Assembly (NCBI RefSeq): GCF_024054565.1
Contig: NZ_JAMXLR010000039.1
Span: 1 to 64,000, forward strand
Direction: 5' to 3'
Origin: Aeoliella straminimaris
Lineage (GTDB): Bacteria; Planctomycetota; Planctomycetia; Pirellulales; Lacipirellulaceae
Length of the DNA: 64,000 nucleotides
Both the position numbers and the translations under genes were made by a program. The notes under the pieces are model-generated. The model made no database searches. It saw only the letters and a program-made list of their open reading frames with translations, and was not told where the DNA came from. This document shows positions 9,039 to 23,109 of this stretch, piece after piece (position 1 is the first letter of the stretch; every line of letters starts with the position of its first letter).

Positions 9039-9482
9039 GTGGGTGCGTTCCTTCAGGAGCTGCTGAAGTTCGATCTCTATAAGCGAAGCCAGGGACGCAT
9101 CGTCCGCCAGGTGACATTTGCCGCCTGCGCCATCATCGTCGCTTTGGGTTGCTGGTCGTTGTCGTACAGCATGCAGGATGTGGACAATCAGGCGACGCGG
9201 TATCTGGTTCCGCTGGGGCTGCTAGCCGCCGGTGTGTGGGCCAGCTTCCGGCTGGTGCAGTTGCCTCAGTTTGCCGACTTTTTGATCTCGGTCGAAGCCG
9301 AGATGAATAAGGTCGCGTGGCCGAAGCGGCATGAGCTGATCAACGCGTCGATCGTGGTGATTCTGGTGATATTCATCATGGCGGCCCTGTTGTTCGGCTT
9401 CGACCTCGGTTTGCAGTACATCAAAGGAGTGCTCGAGTACTGGGTCACTGGCGGTGCCGCTGGTGAGCCCCCTGCCGGCTAG
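9039..9482 (+). CDS. secE: Preprotein translocase subunit SecE
   Basis: 147 residues from a GTG with GGGAGA 5 nt upstream. The core is the SecE signature around FLISVEAEMNKVAWPKRHEL, followed by the essential transmembrane helix (IVVILVIFIMAALLFGF). Two further hydrophobic segments (about 25-45 and 53-70) precede it, so this is the longer, three-helix type rather than the single-helix form. SecE clamps SecY in the inner-membrane translocon. The neighbours tRNA-Trp upstream and nusG 68 nt downstream are the classical context. The frame is open back to 8952, but that extension is not SecE-like. Confidence 0.9.
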   Translation: MGAFLQELLKFDLYKRSQGRIVRQVTFAACAIIVALGCWSLSYSMQDVDNQATRYLVPLGLLAAGVWASFRLVQLPQFADFLISVEAEMNKVAWPKRHELINASIVVILVIFIMAALLFGFDLGLQYIKGVLEYWVTGGAAGEPPAG

Positions 9483-9550
9483 CCTGCAGGATGGCAGTCG
9501 CCCCGGGTAATTCGCACAAGCACGGTTTGCTAGAAAACGGTGGAGTTAGC

Positions 9551-10435
9551 GTGAACGACGAAGGTCACAAGGTGGATGCCGAGGAGCCGGTCGATTCGGC
9601 GGCAGCCGAAGCGAGCAATGCCGCTGCGCCGCAGCCTGCCAGTGATGAGCCCGTCGGCGAGCCTGTGCCCAGCAAACCCGATGAGGAAGCTGTGTCGCAG
9701 AGCGATCCGGACGTGATGGAGACCGCTGCCTCGGACGACACCGTGATGGATGCGCCCGCCTCGGCTGGGGACGCAGAGTCGAACGCCGAAGCCGACGAGG
9801 ATGTCGAGGACGAACTGGACGACGAGGAGGATGAGCAGGACGAGGCCAGTGTCGCTTCGCCTGCGGGGCCCGTTGAGCTCGATTTGCCCGAGGAAGAGGA
9901 CGTCAGGCTCGACTGGTATATCCTGAAGGTTCAGAGCAATCGCGAGCGCTCGATCGCCGACGCGTTGCGGCGAAAAATCGCCATCGAAGGTCTCGATCAC
10001 CTGTTCGGCCAGGTATTGGTGCCCACCGAGAAGGTCACCGAGTTCAAGGGCGGCAAGAAGAAGATTGTCGAACGCAAGCTGTGGCCCGGCTACATCGCGG
10101 TCGAAATGCACGTGAACGATGACACTTGGTTCGCCATCCGCGAAACCTCGGGCATCGGCGATTTCACGGGCTCGGCGGGCAAGCCGACGCCGATGGAGCC
10201 CAGCGAAGTGGCCATGATTCTGCAGTCCGACGTCGAAGAGACCGAAGAGGCCCCCAAGCTGGACATCAAGTTCAGCCCTGGCGACAAGGTCAAGGTGATG
10301 GAAGGCAACTTCGAGAACTTCGAGGGCGAGGTCAGCAGCATCGACGAGACGCACGGTCGGGTCACCGTGATGCTCAGCATCTTTGGCCGGCCCACCCCTG
10401 TGGAGCTGGAATACTGGCAGGTCGAGGGGCTTTAG
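9551..10435 (+). CDS. nusG: Transcription termination/antitermination factor NusG with acidic N-terminal extension
   Basis: 294 residues from a GTG preceded by GGTGGAG at a 5-nt gap; an ATG 60 nt upstream (9491) is an alternative. The first 115 residues are low-complexity and strongly acidic (DEDVEDELDDEEDEQDEAS). The NGN domain begins at about 120 (DWYILKVQSNRERSIADALR) and includes the LWPGYIAVEM strand. The KOW domain lies at about 235-294 (FSPGDKVKVMEGNFENFEGE). NusG binds RNA polymerase and couples it to Rho or ribosomes. The extension is far beyond the roughly 180-residue family norm; similar tails may be common in planctomycetes, and its role is unknown. Confidence 0.93.
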   Translation: MNDEGHKVDAEEPVDSAAAEASNAAAPQPASDEPVGEPVPSKPDEEAVSQSDPDVMETAASDDTVMDAPASAGDAESNAEADEDVEDELDDEEDEQDEASVASPAGPVELDLPEEEDVRLDWYILKVQSNRERSIADALRRKIAIEGLDHLFGQVLVPTEKVTEFKGGKKKIVERKLWPGYIAVEMHVNDDTWFAIRETSGIGDFTGSAGKPTPMEPSEVAMILQSDVEETEEAPKLDIKFSPGDKVKVMEGNFENFEGEVSSIDETHGRVTVMLSIFGRPTPVELEYWQVEGL

Positions 10436-10628
10436 GTATTTCGGCCAGCCGAGTGGAGGCTGCCTACAGCCGTGCTCAACCGGAACTTCCGTGCCATTTT
10501 CTGGTGCCGCGTAAAAGTTTTCTTGAAAAGTCTCTCGCCCCCACTTCCACCCGCCGGGCTTTGCGGGTAGAAAACAGGGCTCGGCGATAGTCGATATTCA
10601 TCATCTATAGCCCTCCCTTGGTGAGGTC

Positions 10629-11054
10629 ATGGCAAAGCAAGTTGTTGGCAAAGCGGCGTTTCAGATTCCTGGTGGTCAGGCAACCCCTGCTCCTCCAGTT
10701 GGTACGGCGCTCGGTAAGCACGGTATCAACCTCGGTCAGTTCGTTCAGGCGTTCAACGACGCCACGAAGGAAGCCGGCGGGATGATGATTCCGGTGGTCG
10801 TCACGGTTTACAACGACCGCTCGTTCGACTTTATCACCAAGAGTCCTCCCGCAGCGGTGCTGCTGAAGAAAGCGGCCGGCCTGGCTAAGGGTTCCGGTGT
10901 GCCGAACAAGACCAAGGTGGGTAAAGTAACCAATGCCCAGCTTGAAGAGATCGCCAATACCAAGATGAACGACCTTAATGCCCGTGATCTGGAGCACGCT
11001 GTGCGAATGATTGCCGGTACTGCCCGCAGTATGGGTTTAGTGGTTGAAGGCTAG
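10629..11054 (+). CDS. rplK: Ribosomal protein uL11
   Basis: 141 residues, the standard length. The N-terminal domain contains the proline-rich hinge [15 protein letters not shown], and the C-terminal domain binds 23S rRNA at the GTPase-associated centre ([32 protein letters not shown]). It lies 193 nt after nusG; that spacer shows no gene. GTGAGG precedes the ATG closely. Confidence 0.98.
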   Translation: MAKQVVGKAAFQIPGGQATPAPPVGTALGKHGINLGQFVQAFNDATKEAGGMMIPVVVTVYNDRSFDFITKSPPAAVLLKKAAGLAKGSGVPNKTKVGKVTNAQLEEIANTKMNDLNARDLEHAVRMIAGTARSMGLVVEG

Positions 11055-11180
11055 GGTGTGTGTCCGGGTTCACGGGAATTCGGAAACTTGGATTAGAGTT
11101 AAACAAACAAAACGTGGGACGTCGGATCCTGTAGTTCCGGCGGTTTGAACCACACTTCTTCCGCGAAAGGGGGAAGCACG

Positions 11181-11858
11181 ATGCCAAAGCTATCTAAGCG
11201 ACTGAAGTCGTCGGTGTCCAAGCAGCCCAAGACGCCATTGCCGCTTTCTGAAGCGGTGAGTGCCCTGAAGGCATACGACAAGACCAAGTTCGACCAGTCG
11301 GTCGAAATCGCCATGCGGCTTGGGGTCGATCACACCCAGGCCGATCAGATCGTCCGAGGCTCGATTGTTCTGCCTCACGGCATTGGCAAAGATCAGCGGG
11401 TGGTGGTGTTCGCCAAAGGTCCTCAAGCCGAAGCCGCCAAGGAGGCTGGTGCCGACGAGGTGGGCGAAGAAGAGCTCGCCAAAAAAATTCAAGGCGGTTG
11501 GACCGACTTCGATGTCTGTATTGCCGCTCCCGACATGATGAAGGTCGTTGGCCCGCTGGGTCGCGTCCTCGGTCCCCGCGGCTTGATGCCTTCGCCTCGA
11601 GCCGGCACCGTGACCCCCGACGTGGCCAAGACGGTCGAAGAGTACAAAGCCGGTAAGGTGGAGTTCCGCAACGACAAGGGTGGCAATATTCACGCCATTG
11701 TCGGCAGGTTGAGCTTCGACCCCGAAAAGCTGACCGAAAACGTGCAGGCGTTCGTCGATCGTATCGTTAGCATGAAGCCTTCGGCGGTAAAAGGTGTTTA
11801 CGTGAAGAGCGTGCACCTGAGTGCCACGATGAGCCCCAGCGTCAGCGTCTCCGTTTGA
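11181..11858 (+). CDS. rplA: Ribosomal protein uL1
   Basis: 225 residues from the ATG that follows AAAGGGGGAAG. L1 stalk protein: [20 protein letters not shown], then [20 protein letters not shown], the rRNA-contact loop, and a conserved C-terminus ([18 protein letters not shown]). In many bacteria L1 also represses its own rplKA mRNA; I could not identify that leader site here. It follows rplK by 126 nt and precedes rplJ by 59 nt. Confidence 0.98.
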   Translation: MPKLSKRLKSSVSKQPKTPLPLSEAVSALKAYDKTKFDQSVEIAMRLGVDHTQADQIVRGSIVLPHGIGKDQRVVVFAKGPQAEAAKEAGADEVGEEELAKKIQGGWTDFDVCIAAPDMMKVVGPLGRVLGPRGLMPSPRAGTVTPDVAKTVEEYKAGKVEFRNDKGGNIHAIVGRLSFDPEKLTENVQAFVDRIVSMKPSAVKGVYVKSVHLSATMSPSVSVSV

Positions 11859-11917
11859 TTTTTTGTGAAATCTCCGGGGCCGCTCGCGAGTGCGGCTCAC
11901 CAAGACGAGTATAAGTC

Positions 11918-12442
11918 ATGAGCAAGCCAGTCAAAGAATACATCACCAACGATTTGAAGAGTCGCTGGGATGGTGTGAGCGATGCACTGCTGGTCGACGT
12001 TGCCGAACTCGAGGCGAACGACACGGTCGCCCTCCGCAAGCAGCTTCGCGAGAAGAGCATCCACCTGTTAGTGGTTAAGAACAGCCTGGCCCGTCGGGCG
12101 ACCGAGGGTACTTCGCTAGGTCCTGCCTTTGAAGGGCTGGGCGGCACCACTGCCGTGGTGTGGGGCGCTGAGGACATTGTTTCTCTGGCCAAGGAAGTCA
12201 CCAAGCTCGCCGATGGGAAGGACTTTGAGAAGTTCGAAACCAAGGGCGGCGTGATGGACGGCGCCAAGCTGTCGCCCGAAGAGGTAAAGCAGGTCAGCAA
12301 GTGGCCTAGCCGCACCGAGCAACTCAGCATGCTGATGGGTCAGATCCTTTCGCCGGGTGCGACATTGTCCGGTCAACTGCTCGCCGGTGGTGCCAATCTG
12401 GCGAGCCAGGTCAAGCAGATCAGCGAAAAAGAAGAAGAGTAG
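11918..12442 (+). CDS. rplJ: Ribosomal protein uL10
   Basis: 174 residues. L10 is the base of the stalk and binds L7/L12 dimers through its C-terminal helix, which is visible at about 135-174 (LSMLMGQILSPGATLSGQLL, then EKEEE). The rRNA-binding region is at the N-terminus (YITNDLKSRWDGVSDALLVD; NSLARRATEG). It is translated just upstream of rplL, as in nearly all bacteria. Confidence 0.95.
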   Translation: MSKPVKEYITNDLKSRWDGVSDALLVDVAELEANDTVALRKQLREKSIHLLVVKNSLARRATEGTSLGPAFEGLGGTTAVVWGAEDIVSLAKEVTKLADGKDFEKFETKGGVMDGAKLSPEEVKQVSKWPSRTEQLSMLMGQILSPGATLSGQLLAGGANLASQVKQISEKEEE

Positions 12443-12629
12443 GGCGGAATCACTCCGCTTCTGCCAAACGAGCAAATCCAACGGATGGAATTCCGTTCCA
12501 CATAGCAACGGTTTAGGCGCAGCCCTGGTAGCGATTGCCAAGCCCAGCGACATCGACAACTACAAACATCCAGTCAGTTTTTAAGGCCTTATCCAGCGAG
12601 GCCGGTCCAGCGAGAAAGGGAACCCTACC

Positions 12630-13046
12630 ATGAGCGACGAAGCAGCCGTTGCCGAATACTCCGACACCACCAAGGATCTCGGCGAAAAGATCATCGGCCT
12701 CACCCTGAAAGAGGCCAAGGAACTGAGCGATTACCTGAAGGACGTCCATGGCATCGAGCCCGCTTCGGGCGGCGGTGTTGTAATGGCTGCCCCCGGTGCC
12801 GATGGCGGCGGTGGCGGCGAAGCCGAAGCCGAGAAGACCGAATTCGACGTCGTTCTCGAAGGTTTCGGCGACAAGAAGATTGGCGTCATCAAGGTCGTCC
12901 GCAGTGCGACGGGCTTGGGCCTGAAGGAAGCCAAGGAAATGGTCGAAGGCGCTCCCAGCAAGGTCAAGGAAGGTGTCTCGAAAGAAGACGCCGAGAAGCT
13001 CAAGGCCGAACTGGAAGAAGCAGGCGCCACCGTCTCGATCAAGTAA
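12630..13046 (+). CDS. rplL: Ribosomal protein bL12 (L7/L12)
   Basis: 138 residues. The N-terminal dimerisation region (about 14-45), an alanine/glycine-rich hinge ([16 protein letters not shown]) and the C-terminal factor-binding domain ([20 protein letters not shown], ending in AGATVSIK) are all present. AAAGGGAA is placed before the ATG. The 187-nt spacer after rplJ contains small inverted repeats that could modulate the higher L12 output. Confidence 0.98.
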   Translation: MSDEAAVAEYSDTTKDLGEKIIGLTLKEAKELSDYLKDVHGIEPASGGGVVMAAPGADGGGGGEAEAEKTEFDVVLEGFGDKKIGVIKVVRSATGLGLKEAKEMVEGAPSKVKEGVSKEDAEKLKAELEEAGATVSIK

Positions 13047-13055
13047 CACCGGACT

Positions 13056-13085
13056 GCTCGCCCCGCCAATGGGGGTGGGGCGAGC
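13056..13085 (+). terminator. Attenuator-like hairpin between rplL and rpoB
   Basis: GCTCGCCCC (13056-13064) pairs with GGGGCGAGC (13077-13085), extended by GCC/GGT pairs, just after the rplL stop. There is no U-run. Its position matches the place where a partial terminator sets the L12:RNA polymerase ratio in E. coli; the equivalence is inference. Confidence 0.4.
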
Positions 13086-13446
13086 GGCTGCGTGTTGATC
13101 GATATCGGTCGGGTGACACTCCGGCCACGCCCTGCTAGCACTGCTAGCGACGGCGAGGCTGCGAAAAGCTCAGAATTGAGCAATTTTTGTGCCACCCGAG
13201 TGCCCAAGGGGGCTGCGATTTGGTATAACTGCCGTTTCGCGGCTCGCGTTTGCCTGCTCTCCCTCTCGGCTGATTGAATGAGCTTACCGTCCCTGCCCTT
13301 CCCAATCGCCCCGCCGGTGAAGTGTGCTGGTCTGTGCTGCGCGCCCGTTGCGCAGTCTCTAACCGCCCAGCGGACGAAGGCTAGAGCTGCGTCCCTCACT
13401 CGACTTCTAACGGACCTCGCTGTCCAACCAACGGAGTAGACCCGCC
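13086..13446 (+). promoter_or_regulatory. Long rpoB leader, possible secondary promoter
   Basis: About 360 nt without a gene separate the attenuator-like hairpin from rpoB. TGGTATAAC at 13221-13229 fits an extended -10 element, but no good -35 is placed 16-18 nt upstream. GGAGT precedes the rpoB ATG at 13447. Confidence 0.25.
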
Positions 13447-17169
<3,723 letters not shown>

Positions 17170-17190
17170 TTTAGCGCAAGGGATTCGATG

Positions 17191-17272
17191 CTCTCACGCA
17201 AAGACGCCAAGGCGTTACGGACATCGTGAGAGTGGAGTGACAAGCACTTTGCGACTTCGCGCCTTTGCGTGA
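17191..17272. repeat. MITE/REP-like inverted repeat between rpoB and rpoC
   Basis: TCACGCAAAGACGCCAAG at 17194-17211 and the reverse complement of a 16/18 match at 17255-17272 face each other. A second, mutually exclusive 8-bp pairing joins 17191-17198 with 17225-17232. The whole 127-nt rpoB-rpoC spacer is taken up by it. Palindromes built on the words CACGCAAAG and GCGAAG occur in many bacterial genomes as dispersed elements. Confidence 0.6.
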
Positions 17273-17296
17273 AACAAATAATCCAGGAGTTTAAGT

Positions 17297-20200
17297 ATGA
17301 GCCTGCTCGAAACTTCCAACTTCGATCGCATCAACGACTACGCTTCGGTCAAGATCAGCCTTGCCCGGCCGCACGACATTCGAAGCTGGTCGTTTGGCGA
17401 AGTGAAGAAGCCGGAAACCATTAACTACCGGACCTATCGTCCGGAGAAAGATGGTCTGTTCTGCGAGCGGATTTTCGGTCCTGAAAAGGACTGGGAATGT
17501 GCCTGCGGAAAATACCGCGGCATGAAGTACAAAGGTATGATCTGCGACCGCTGTGGTGTGAAAGTCACCCATAGCCGGGTGCGTCGTAAGCGGATGGGCC
17601 ACATCGAACTGGCCGCGCCGATCGTGCATATCTGGTTCTTCAAGGCCATGCCCAGTCGCCTGGGGTCGCTCTTGGCTATGAAGACCACCAGCCTGGAAAA
17701 GGTGATCTACTTCCAGGACTACGTGGTTACTGAGCCCGGTGACACTGCGCTGAAGCCGCAGCAACTGCTGACCGAAGAAGAGTACCGCGCCGCTCGGGAA
17801 GAGTACGGCGAGGGAGCTTTCGAAGCCGACATGGGTGCCGATGCGATTCGCAAATTGCTGGGTGCTCTGGACCTGGTGAAGCTGTCGGAAGAGCTGCGTG
17901 TGGATCTGAAGGAAACCGGCTCGAAGCAGAAGGCCAAGGACCTGATCAACCGCCTGAAGACCGTTGAGGCCATCCGTGATTCGGACAACAAGCCGGAGTG
18001 GATGGTGCTGGACGTCATTCCGGTAATTCCCCCCGATCTGCGTCCGCTGGTGTTGCTGGACAGCGGCAACTTTGCCACCAGTGACCTGAACGACTTGTAC
18101 CGTCGTATTATCAACCGCAACAACCGCCTGAAGAAGCTGGTCGACCTGAATGCCCCCGAGGTGATCATTCGCAACGAGAAGCGAATGTTGCAGCAGTCGG
18201 TCGACGCGTTGTTCGACAACAATCGTTGCAAGCGTCCCGTGCTGGGTAGCTCGAACCGGCCGTTGAAGTCGCTGACCGACATGATCAAGGGTAAGCAGGG
18301 CCGCTTCCGCGAGAACCTGCTGGGCAAGCGTGTTGACTACTCGGCACGTAGCGTGATCGTGGTTGGTCCGACTCTGCGTCTGCACCAGTGTGGTCTGCCC
18401 AAGAAGATCGCCCTGGAGCTGTATCAGCCATTCATTATCCGCCGGCTCAAAGAGTTGGGGCACGCCGACACGATCAAGTCGGCGAAGAAGATGCTGGAGC
18501 GGAAGGACGAGGAAGTCTGGGATATCCTCGAAGAGGTGATTACCAACCACCCCGTGCTGCTGAACCGGGCGCCCACGCTGCACCGCATGGGTATCCAGGC
18601 ATTCGAGCCGATCCTGGTGGAAGGTAACGCCATTAACCTGCATCCGCTGGTTTGTAAGGGCTTTAACGCCGACTTCGACGGCGACCAGATGGCGGTCCAC
18701 TTGCCGCTGTCGATCGAAGCTCAGGTCGAAGCTCACACCCTGATGATGAGCACGCACAACATCTTCAGCCCGGCGAACGGTGCCCCGATTATCAGCCCGT
18801 CGCAAGACGTGGTGATGGGTTGCTACTACATCACGATGAACGTGCCCGACTCCAAGGGCGACGGCATGGTGTTCAGTTCGCTGGAAGAGGTCGAGATGGC
18901 TTACGCTGCCGGCAAGGTCGGCACGCACGCCAAGATCAAAGTTCGCCTGCCCAGTGATCGTTGCCTCCGCGAAGAGATGTACGTCGAAGGCGCCAAGGGC
19001 AAGGTGATTGACACCACCGTCGGCCGGGTGATGTTCAACATGATCCTGCCTCAAGGCATGCCGTATTACGACGTGGCCCTGCGGTCCGGACAGTTGTCTC
19101 GGGTGATTAGCGATAGCTATGACTTCCTCGGTCGTCGGCAAACGATTGACCTGCTGGACGACATGAACCGCATTGGTTTCCGCCAGTCGACACTCAGTGG
19201 TCTGTCCTTCGCTACCGATGACCTGGTGACGCCGGACAGCAAAGAGAAGATCCTGGCCGCTGCCGAAAAGGAAGTGCTGAAGCGAAACAAACTTTACCAA
19301 CGCGGTATCATCACCGAGGGCGAGCGGTACAACGGTGTTCTCGACGCCTGGACGCATGCTCGTGAAGAGATTACCCAGGCGATGATGAGTGCCCTGGAGA
19401 CCGACTTCCGCGATGGCGGTTACGTCAATCCGGTGTACCTGATGGCGCACTCCGGTGCTCGTGGTGGCGTCGAACAGATGCGTCAGCTTGGCGGTATGCG
19501 TGGTTTGATGGCCAAGCCGAGCGGCAAGATTATCGAGACGCCCATTAAGGCGAACTTCCGCGAAGGACTGACGGTGCTCGAGTACTTCAGTTCGACCCAC
19601 GGTGCTCGTAAGGGTCTGGCCGATACGGCTCTGAAGACTGCCGACAGTGGTTACCTGACTCGAAAATTGGCCGACGTGGCGCAGAACGTGGTGGTCACAA
19701 TGCACGACTGCCAGACCACCCAGGGTATTACCAAGGGTATTATCTACCGGGGTGAGAAGGTCGAAGTGAGCCTGGCCGACTCGATTAAGGGTCGCGTGAG
19801 CCGTTCGAATATTGTTAACCCGATCACCGACGAGGTGATCGTGAGCGAGAACGATCTGATCACCGGCGAGATTGCTCACAAGATTGAGGAACTGGGGCTG
19901 GAGAAGATTCAGGTTCGCAGTGCCATGACCTGTGACGCGCCGCTTGGTATCTGCCGGCTATGCTACGGTATGGACCTTTCGACCGGTTCGATGGTCGAAG
20001 AGGGCATGGCCGTTGGCATCATTGCCGCTCAGAGTATCGGTGAGCCGGGCACGCAGCTTACCATGCGTACGTTCCATATCGGCGGTGTGGCCACCGGCGA
20101 TTTGGAGAAGAGTGACATCAAGGCTAATAAGGAAGGTATCGTCAAGTACGCCCGACTGAAGGCCGTGGTGAACGCCGAAGGCGAGCGAATCGTGCTGGCT

Positions 20201-21673
20201 CGCAACGGTGAGCTGTCGCTGGTGGACGACAAGGGTCGCGAGCTAGAGAAGTACGATGTGCCGACTGGTGCCCATGTGATGTTCGAAGAGGACACCAAGG
20301 TCAAGAAGGGCGATGTGCTCTGCGAATGGGACCCCCACTCCATCCCGATCCTCGCTGAAACGGGCGGTCGTGTCCGCTTCGAAGACCTGATCGAGGGCGA
20401 GACGATTCGCTCCGAAAAGGAAGCGTCAGGTCACGTTCGTTACCTGGTGATGGAGCACAAGGGCGACCTGCACCCGCAGATTGTGGTGGAAGATCCCGCG
20501 GACGGTAAAATCCTCGACTTCTACTACATGCCTGAGAAGGCGTACCTGGAAGTCAAGGAAGGCGACACCGTTTCGCCGGGCTCGGTACTGGCCAAGACCC
20601 CGCGCGAGTCGGGTGGTACGCAGGACATCACCGGTGGTCTGCCTCGGGTAACGGAGATCTTCGAGGCGCGCAAGCCGAAGGATCCTTCGGTGATCGCCGA
20701 GATCGATGGCGTGGTCGAGATCATGCAGGAGAAGAAGCGGGGCAAGCGTTCCATTATCGTCCGCAGCGAAGGCGGCATCGAACGCGAGCACCTGGTGACG
20801 CAGAATAAGCATCCGCGGGTGCACACAGGCGATAACGTCAAAGCTGGCGACTCGCTGGTGGATGGACCGCTGGTGCCACATGATATTCTGCGCGTATCCG
20901 GCGAAGAGGCCGTGCAGCAGTATCTGACTCGCGAGATTCAGAACGTCTACCGCAGCCAGCGTGTGGACATCAACGACAAGCACATCGAGATCATCGTTTC
21001 GCAGATGTTGCGGAAGGTGAAGATCGAGTCGCCGGGCGACACCGACCTGTTGCCGGGTAGCGTAGTCGACAAGTACGACTTCCGCATGGCCAACGAAAAG
21101 GTCGCACAGTGCTTGAAGATCTCCGACAAGGGCGATAGCGACTTCGAAGAGGCTGCTATCGTTCCCAAGGATGTTCTGGAGCAGGCCAATGCCCAGATCG
21201 AGGCGCTTGGTGGATCGCTGGCCAAGGGTTCCAAGCCCAAGAAGGCCACGGCAGCTACTCAGCTGTTGGGCATCACCAAGGCGTCGGTGCAAAGCCAGAG
21301 CTTCATCTCTGCGGCCAGTTTCCAGGAAACCACCAAGGTGCTCACCGAAGCTGCCCTGGCAGGACGTACTGACCACCTGGTCGGCCTGAAGGAAAACGTG
21401 ATCCTGGGCCACCTGATCCCGGCTGGTACCGGTTTCCGCACGATTCAGGAGTCGGAGGTTCGGATTCGACCCGAGGCCCTGGAAGCCTTGGCGGCCGAGA
21501 AGGCCTCGCTGCTGGAGCGGAGCTTCCCGCTGCTGGAATCAGGAGTCCCCGACGGGGTCAATGGCGACATTCCTCCCACCGTCGGCACCATCCCGAGCAG
21601 TCTGGACGCCCTGTTGGGCAACGACGGCGATTCGGGCGGCGGCGACGATTTGGGCAACGAAAGCCAGGAATAA
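17297..21673 (+). CDS. rpoC: DNA-directed RNA polymerase subunit beta'
   Basis: 1458 residues. The N-terminal zinc ribbon is at about 69-90 ([20 protein letters not shown]). The catalytic magnesium motif NADFDGDQM has aspartates D459, D461 and D463. The second zinc site lies in [13 protein letters not shown], and the bridge/trigger region reads [18 protein letters not shown]. The C-terminus ends in a short glycine/aspartate-rich tail. CAGGAGT precedes the ATG. It is separated from rpoB by a 127-nt spacer that contains an inverted repeat, longer than the usual short gap. I see no frameshift or insertion of a foreign domain. Confidence 0.98.
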   Translation: MSLLETSNFDRINDYASVKISLARPHDIRSWSFGEVKKPETINYRTYRPEKDGLFCERIFGPEKDWECACGKYRGMKYKGMICDRCGVKVTHSRVRRKRMGHIELAAPIVHIWFFKAMPSRLGSLLAMKTTSLEKVIYFQDYVVTEPGDTALKPQQLLTEEEYRAAREEYGEGAFEADMGADAIRKLLGALDLVKLSEELRVDLKETGSKQKAKDLINRLKTVEAIRDSDNKPEWMVLDVIPVIPPDLRPLVLLDSGNFATSDLNDLYRRIINRNNRLKKLVDLNAPEVIIRNEKRMLQQSVDALFDNNRCKRPVLGSSNRPLKSLTDMIKGKQGRFRENLLGKRVDYSARSVIVVGPTLRLHQCGLPKKIALELYQPFIIRRLKELGHADTIKSAKKMLERKDEEVWDILEEVITNHPVLLNRAPTLHRMGIQAFEPILVEGNAINLHPLVCKGFNADFDGDQMAVHLPLSIEAQVEAHTLMMSTHNIFSPANGAPIISPSQDVVMGCYYITMNVPDSKGDGMVFSSLEEVEMAYAAGKVGTHAKIKVRLPSDRCLREEMYVEGAKGKVIDTTVGRVMFNMILPQGMPYYDVALRSGQLSRVISDSYDFLGRRQTIDLLDDMNRIGFRQSTLSGLSFATDDLVTPDSKEKILAAAEKEVLKRNKLYQRGIITEGERYNGVLDAWTHAREEITQAMMSALETDFRDGGYVNPVYLMAHSGARGGVEQMRQLGGMRGLMAKPSGKIIETPIKANFREGLTVLEYFSSTHGARKGLADTALKTADSGYLTRKLADVAQNVVVTMHDCQTTQGITKGIIYRGEKVEVSLADSIKGRVSRSNIVNPITDEVIVSENDLITGEIAHKIEELGLEKIQVRSAMTCDAPLGICRLCYGMDLSTGSMVEEGMAVGIIAAQSIGEPGTQLTMRTFHIGGVATGDLEKSDIKANKEGIVKYARLKAVVNAEGERIVLARNGELSLVDDKGRELEKYDVPTGAHVMFEEDTKVKKGDVLCEWDPHSIPILAETGGRVRFEDLIEGETIRSEKEASGHVRYLVMEHKGDLHPQIVVEDPADGKILDFYYMPEKAYLEVKEGDTVSPGSVLAKTPRESGGTQDITGGLPRVTEIFEARKPKDPSVIAEIDGVVEIMQEKKRGKRSIIVRSEGGIEREHLVTQNKHPRVHTGDNVKAGDSLVDGPLVPHDILRVSGEEAVQQYLTREIQNVYRSQRVDINDKHIEIIVSQMLRKVKIESPGDTDLLPGSVVDKYDFRMANEKVAQCLKISDKGDSDFEEAAIVPKDVLEQANAQIEALGGSLAKGSKPKKATAATQLLGITKASVQSQSFISAASFQETTKVLTEAALAGRTDHLVGLKENVILGHLIPAGTGFRTIQESEVRIRPEALEALAAEKASLLERSFPLLESGVPDGVNGDIPPTVGTIPSSLDALLGNDGDSGGGDDLGNESQE

Positions 21674-21683
21674 CGGAATTTCG

Positions 21684-21719
21684 GCCTGCCGCCGGCTCCG
21701 AATGGCCGGCGGCGCGGGC
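21684..21719 (+). terminator. GC-rich hairpin after rpoC
   Basis: GCCTGCCGCCGGC (21684-21696) pairs with GCCGGCGGCGCGGGC (21705-21719) with one or two bulged bases. There is no U-run. A promoter follows within 10 nt, so it probably attenuates rpoBC read-through into rpsL. Confidence 0.4.
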
Positions 21720-21726
21720 CGTCCCG

Positions 21727-21754
21727 TTGACGCCTGGGAAAAACCCCTTATATT
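21727..21754 (+). promoter_or_regulatory. Promoter of the rpsL-rpsG-fusA (str) genes
   Basis: TTGACG (21727-21732) and TATATT (21749-21754) are separated by 16 nt, about 60 nt upstream of the rpsL ATG. This is the best sigma70-like match in the block. Confidence 0.55.
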
Positions 21755-21814
21755 GAGTGATTCTCCCTCGTTCGGGAGAGCCAACCGTAACCATTCAATC
21801 AGCGTGCACTGAGA

Positions 21815-22183
21815 ATGCCAACCATCAATCAACTTGTCCGTAAGAACCGCAAAGCCAAGCGGAAGTTCTCCAAATCGCCCGTTTTGGAGAAGTGCCCGTT
21901 CAAGCGAGGCGTTTGCCTGCAGGTTCGAACCATGACGCCCAAAAAGCCGAACTCGGCTCTGCGGAAGATTACCCGTGTGCGTCTGTCGAATGGCAAGGAA
22001 GTGACGGTCTATATTCCGGGCGAAGGCCACACCCTGCAGGAACACAGCATCGTGCTGGTCCGAGGCGGTCGGGTTCGCGACCTTCCGGGTGTGCGATACC
22101 AGGTGGTCCGTGGTGCACTCGACACCCTGGGCGTCAGTGGCCGCAAGCAAAGCCGTAGCCGCTACGGTGCCAAGAAGGGTTAG
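21815..22183 (+). CDS. rpsL: Ribosomal protein uS12
   Basis: 122 residues, standard length. The decoding-centre motifs [14 protein letters not shown] and the second loop [17 protein letters not shown] are intact, including the lysine positions where streptomycin-resistance changes occur (TPKKPNS; GVRYQV lacks an obvious substitution). First gene of the str group, with its own promoter upstream. Confidence 0.98.
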   Translation: MPTINQLVRKNRKAKRKFSKSPVLEKCPFKRGVCLQVRTMTPKKPNSALRKITRVRLSNGKEVTVYIPGEGHTLQEHSIVLVRGGRVRDLPGVRYQVVRGALDTLGVSGRKQSRSRYGAKKG

Positions 22184-22192
22184 TCCGCTGCC

Positions 22193-22271
22193 GGCTGTCA
22201 GCAATTGGCTGTCGGCCAGACATTGTTCCTTGCGAATCTAGCGTATAGCTGAAAGCCAATAGCCGAGAGCC
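22193..22271. repeat. Inverted repeat between rpsL and rpsG
   Basis: Two 25-nt arms, 22193-22217 and 22247-22271, are imperfect reverse complements (about 19 of 25) built from words such as GCTGTC and ATTGGCT, with a 29-nt loop. It fills the rpsL-rpsG spacer and stops just before the rpsG start, so it could affect rpsG translation. It also resembles dispersed palindromic elements. Confidence 0.5.
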
Positions 22272-22275
22272 AAAT

Positions 22276-22746
22276 ATGGGTCGTATCACTGCCAGCCGTA
22301 AACAACTCAAGCCCGATCCGATGCATGGATCGCTCTTGGCCGCGAAGTTCATCAACTACCTGATGCTCGACGGCAAGAAGAGCACCGCGCAGCGAGTGTT
22401 CTATGATGCCCTCGACGTGATCAAGGAGCGCGTGCCGGACGAGGAGCCGATTGAAGTCTTCACCCAGGCGGTGGAGAACGTCAAGCCGGCCATCGAAGTC
22501 CGTAGCAAGCGTGTTGGTGGTGCAGCCTATCAGGTGCCGATGCAGGTCAATCGCACCCGTCAGCAGTCGCTGGCCATCCGCTGGATCCTGATGGCGGTCC
22601 GCGAGAAAAAGGGCCGTCCCACGCACCTGAAGCTGGCCGACGAATTGGTGCAGGCATTCAATCGCGAAGGTACCGCGATGACCCGCCGCGAAAACGTGCA
22701 CCGCATGGCCGACGCCAACCGGGCATTCGCTCACTTCGCCTGGTAG
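22276..22746 (+). CDS. rpsG: Ribosomal protein uS7
   Basis: 156 residues, standard length. The signature [40 protein letters not shown] and the C-terminal helix ([20 protein letters not shown]) are present. It nucleates assembly of the 30S head. The start ATG follows directly on the preceding inverted repeat, and no clear Shine-Dalgarno is visible, so translation may depend on the upstream gene. Confidence 0.98.
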   Translation: MGRITASRKQLKPDPMHGSLLAAKFINYLMLDGKKSTAQRVFYDALDVIKERVPDEEPIEVFTQAVENVKPAIEVRSKRVGGAAYQVPMQVNRTRQQSLAIRWILMAVREKKGRPTHLKLADELVQAFNREGTAMTRRENVHRMADANRAFAHFAW

Positions 22747-22783
22747 GCCGGTTTCCGCAGCCCCCCGCGAGAAGTCACAGGGT

Positions 22784-22843
22784 CAGGGGTCAGAGATCAA
22801 GGTTCTTGTGGTAGAATCTTGATCTCTGGCCCCTGGCTTTTTT
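22784..22843 (+). terminator. Terminator-type inverted repeat after rpsG
   Basis: CAGGGGTCAGAGATCAAG (22784-22801) and its near-perfect reverse complement at 22818-22835 form an 18-bp stem, followed by a U-run at 22838-22843. It looks like a factor-independent terminator or attenuator between rpsG and the tautomerase/EF-G pair. The GGGTCAG words are also typical of dispersed palindromes. Confidence 0.55.
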
Positions 22844-22863
22844 CATGCGCTGGACGGATTTTT

Positions 22864-23070
22864 ATGCCCTACGTCAACCTGCAGCTCACCAAAGAAGGTC
22901 TGACGCGTGATAATAAGGCGGAGATCGTTCGCCGTATCACGGAGGTGCTTGTCGAGGTGTTGGACAAGCGGCCAGAGCATACCCATATCATTATTGAAGA
23001 AATAGAAGAGGAAAACTGGGGATTCGCCGGTATGCTGACGGACGATTTTCGGAAGCTCCCGAACGATTGA
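22864..23070 (+). CDS. 4-oxalocrotonate tautomerase family protein
   Basis: 68 residues. After Met removal the protein begins with proline (PYVNLQLTKEGL), the catalytic base of this family, and continues with the beta-alpha-beta layout (NKAEIVRRITEVLVEVLDK, then HTHIIIEEIEEENWGFAG). The usual length is about 62-70. Such enzymes are small hexameric tautomerases of varied or unknown substrate. Its place between rpsG and an EF-G gene is unusual. The start is chosen for the proline and because the upstream frame translates the terminator repeat. Confidence 0.85.
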   Translation: MPYVNLQLTKEGLTRDNKAEIVRRITEVLVEVLDKRPEHTHIIIEEIEEENWGFAGMLTDDFRKLPND

Positions 23071-23109
23071 GACTACAGTGCGCTGGGCGTCCTTGGCGGT
23101 TAGAGAATT

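Noticed and set aside
12443..12629. A small gene between rplJ and rplL
   Set aside because: The frame there is open but continues from rplJ sequence in another phase and has no start signal; the spacer holds only small inverted repeats.
17291..19879. Long open frame (862 codons) antisense to rpoC, rich in His, Val and Gln
   Set aside because: It lies wholly opposite an unmistakable rpoC, and its composition is what high-GC codon bias produces on the opposite strand. The same holds for long antisense frames over rpoB and at 25344-27797.
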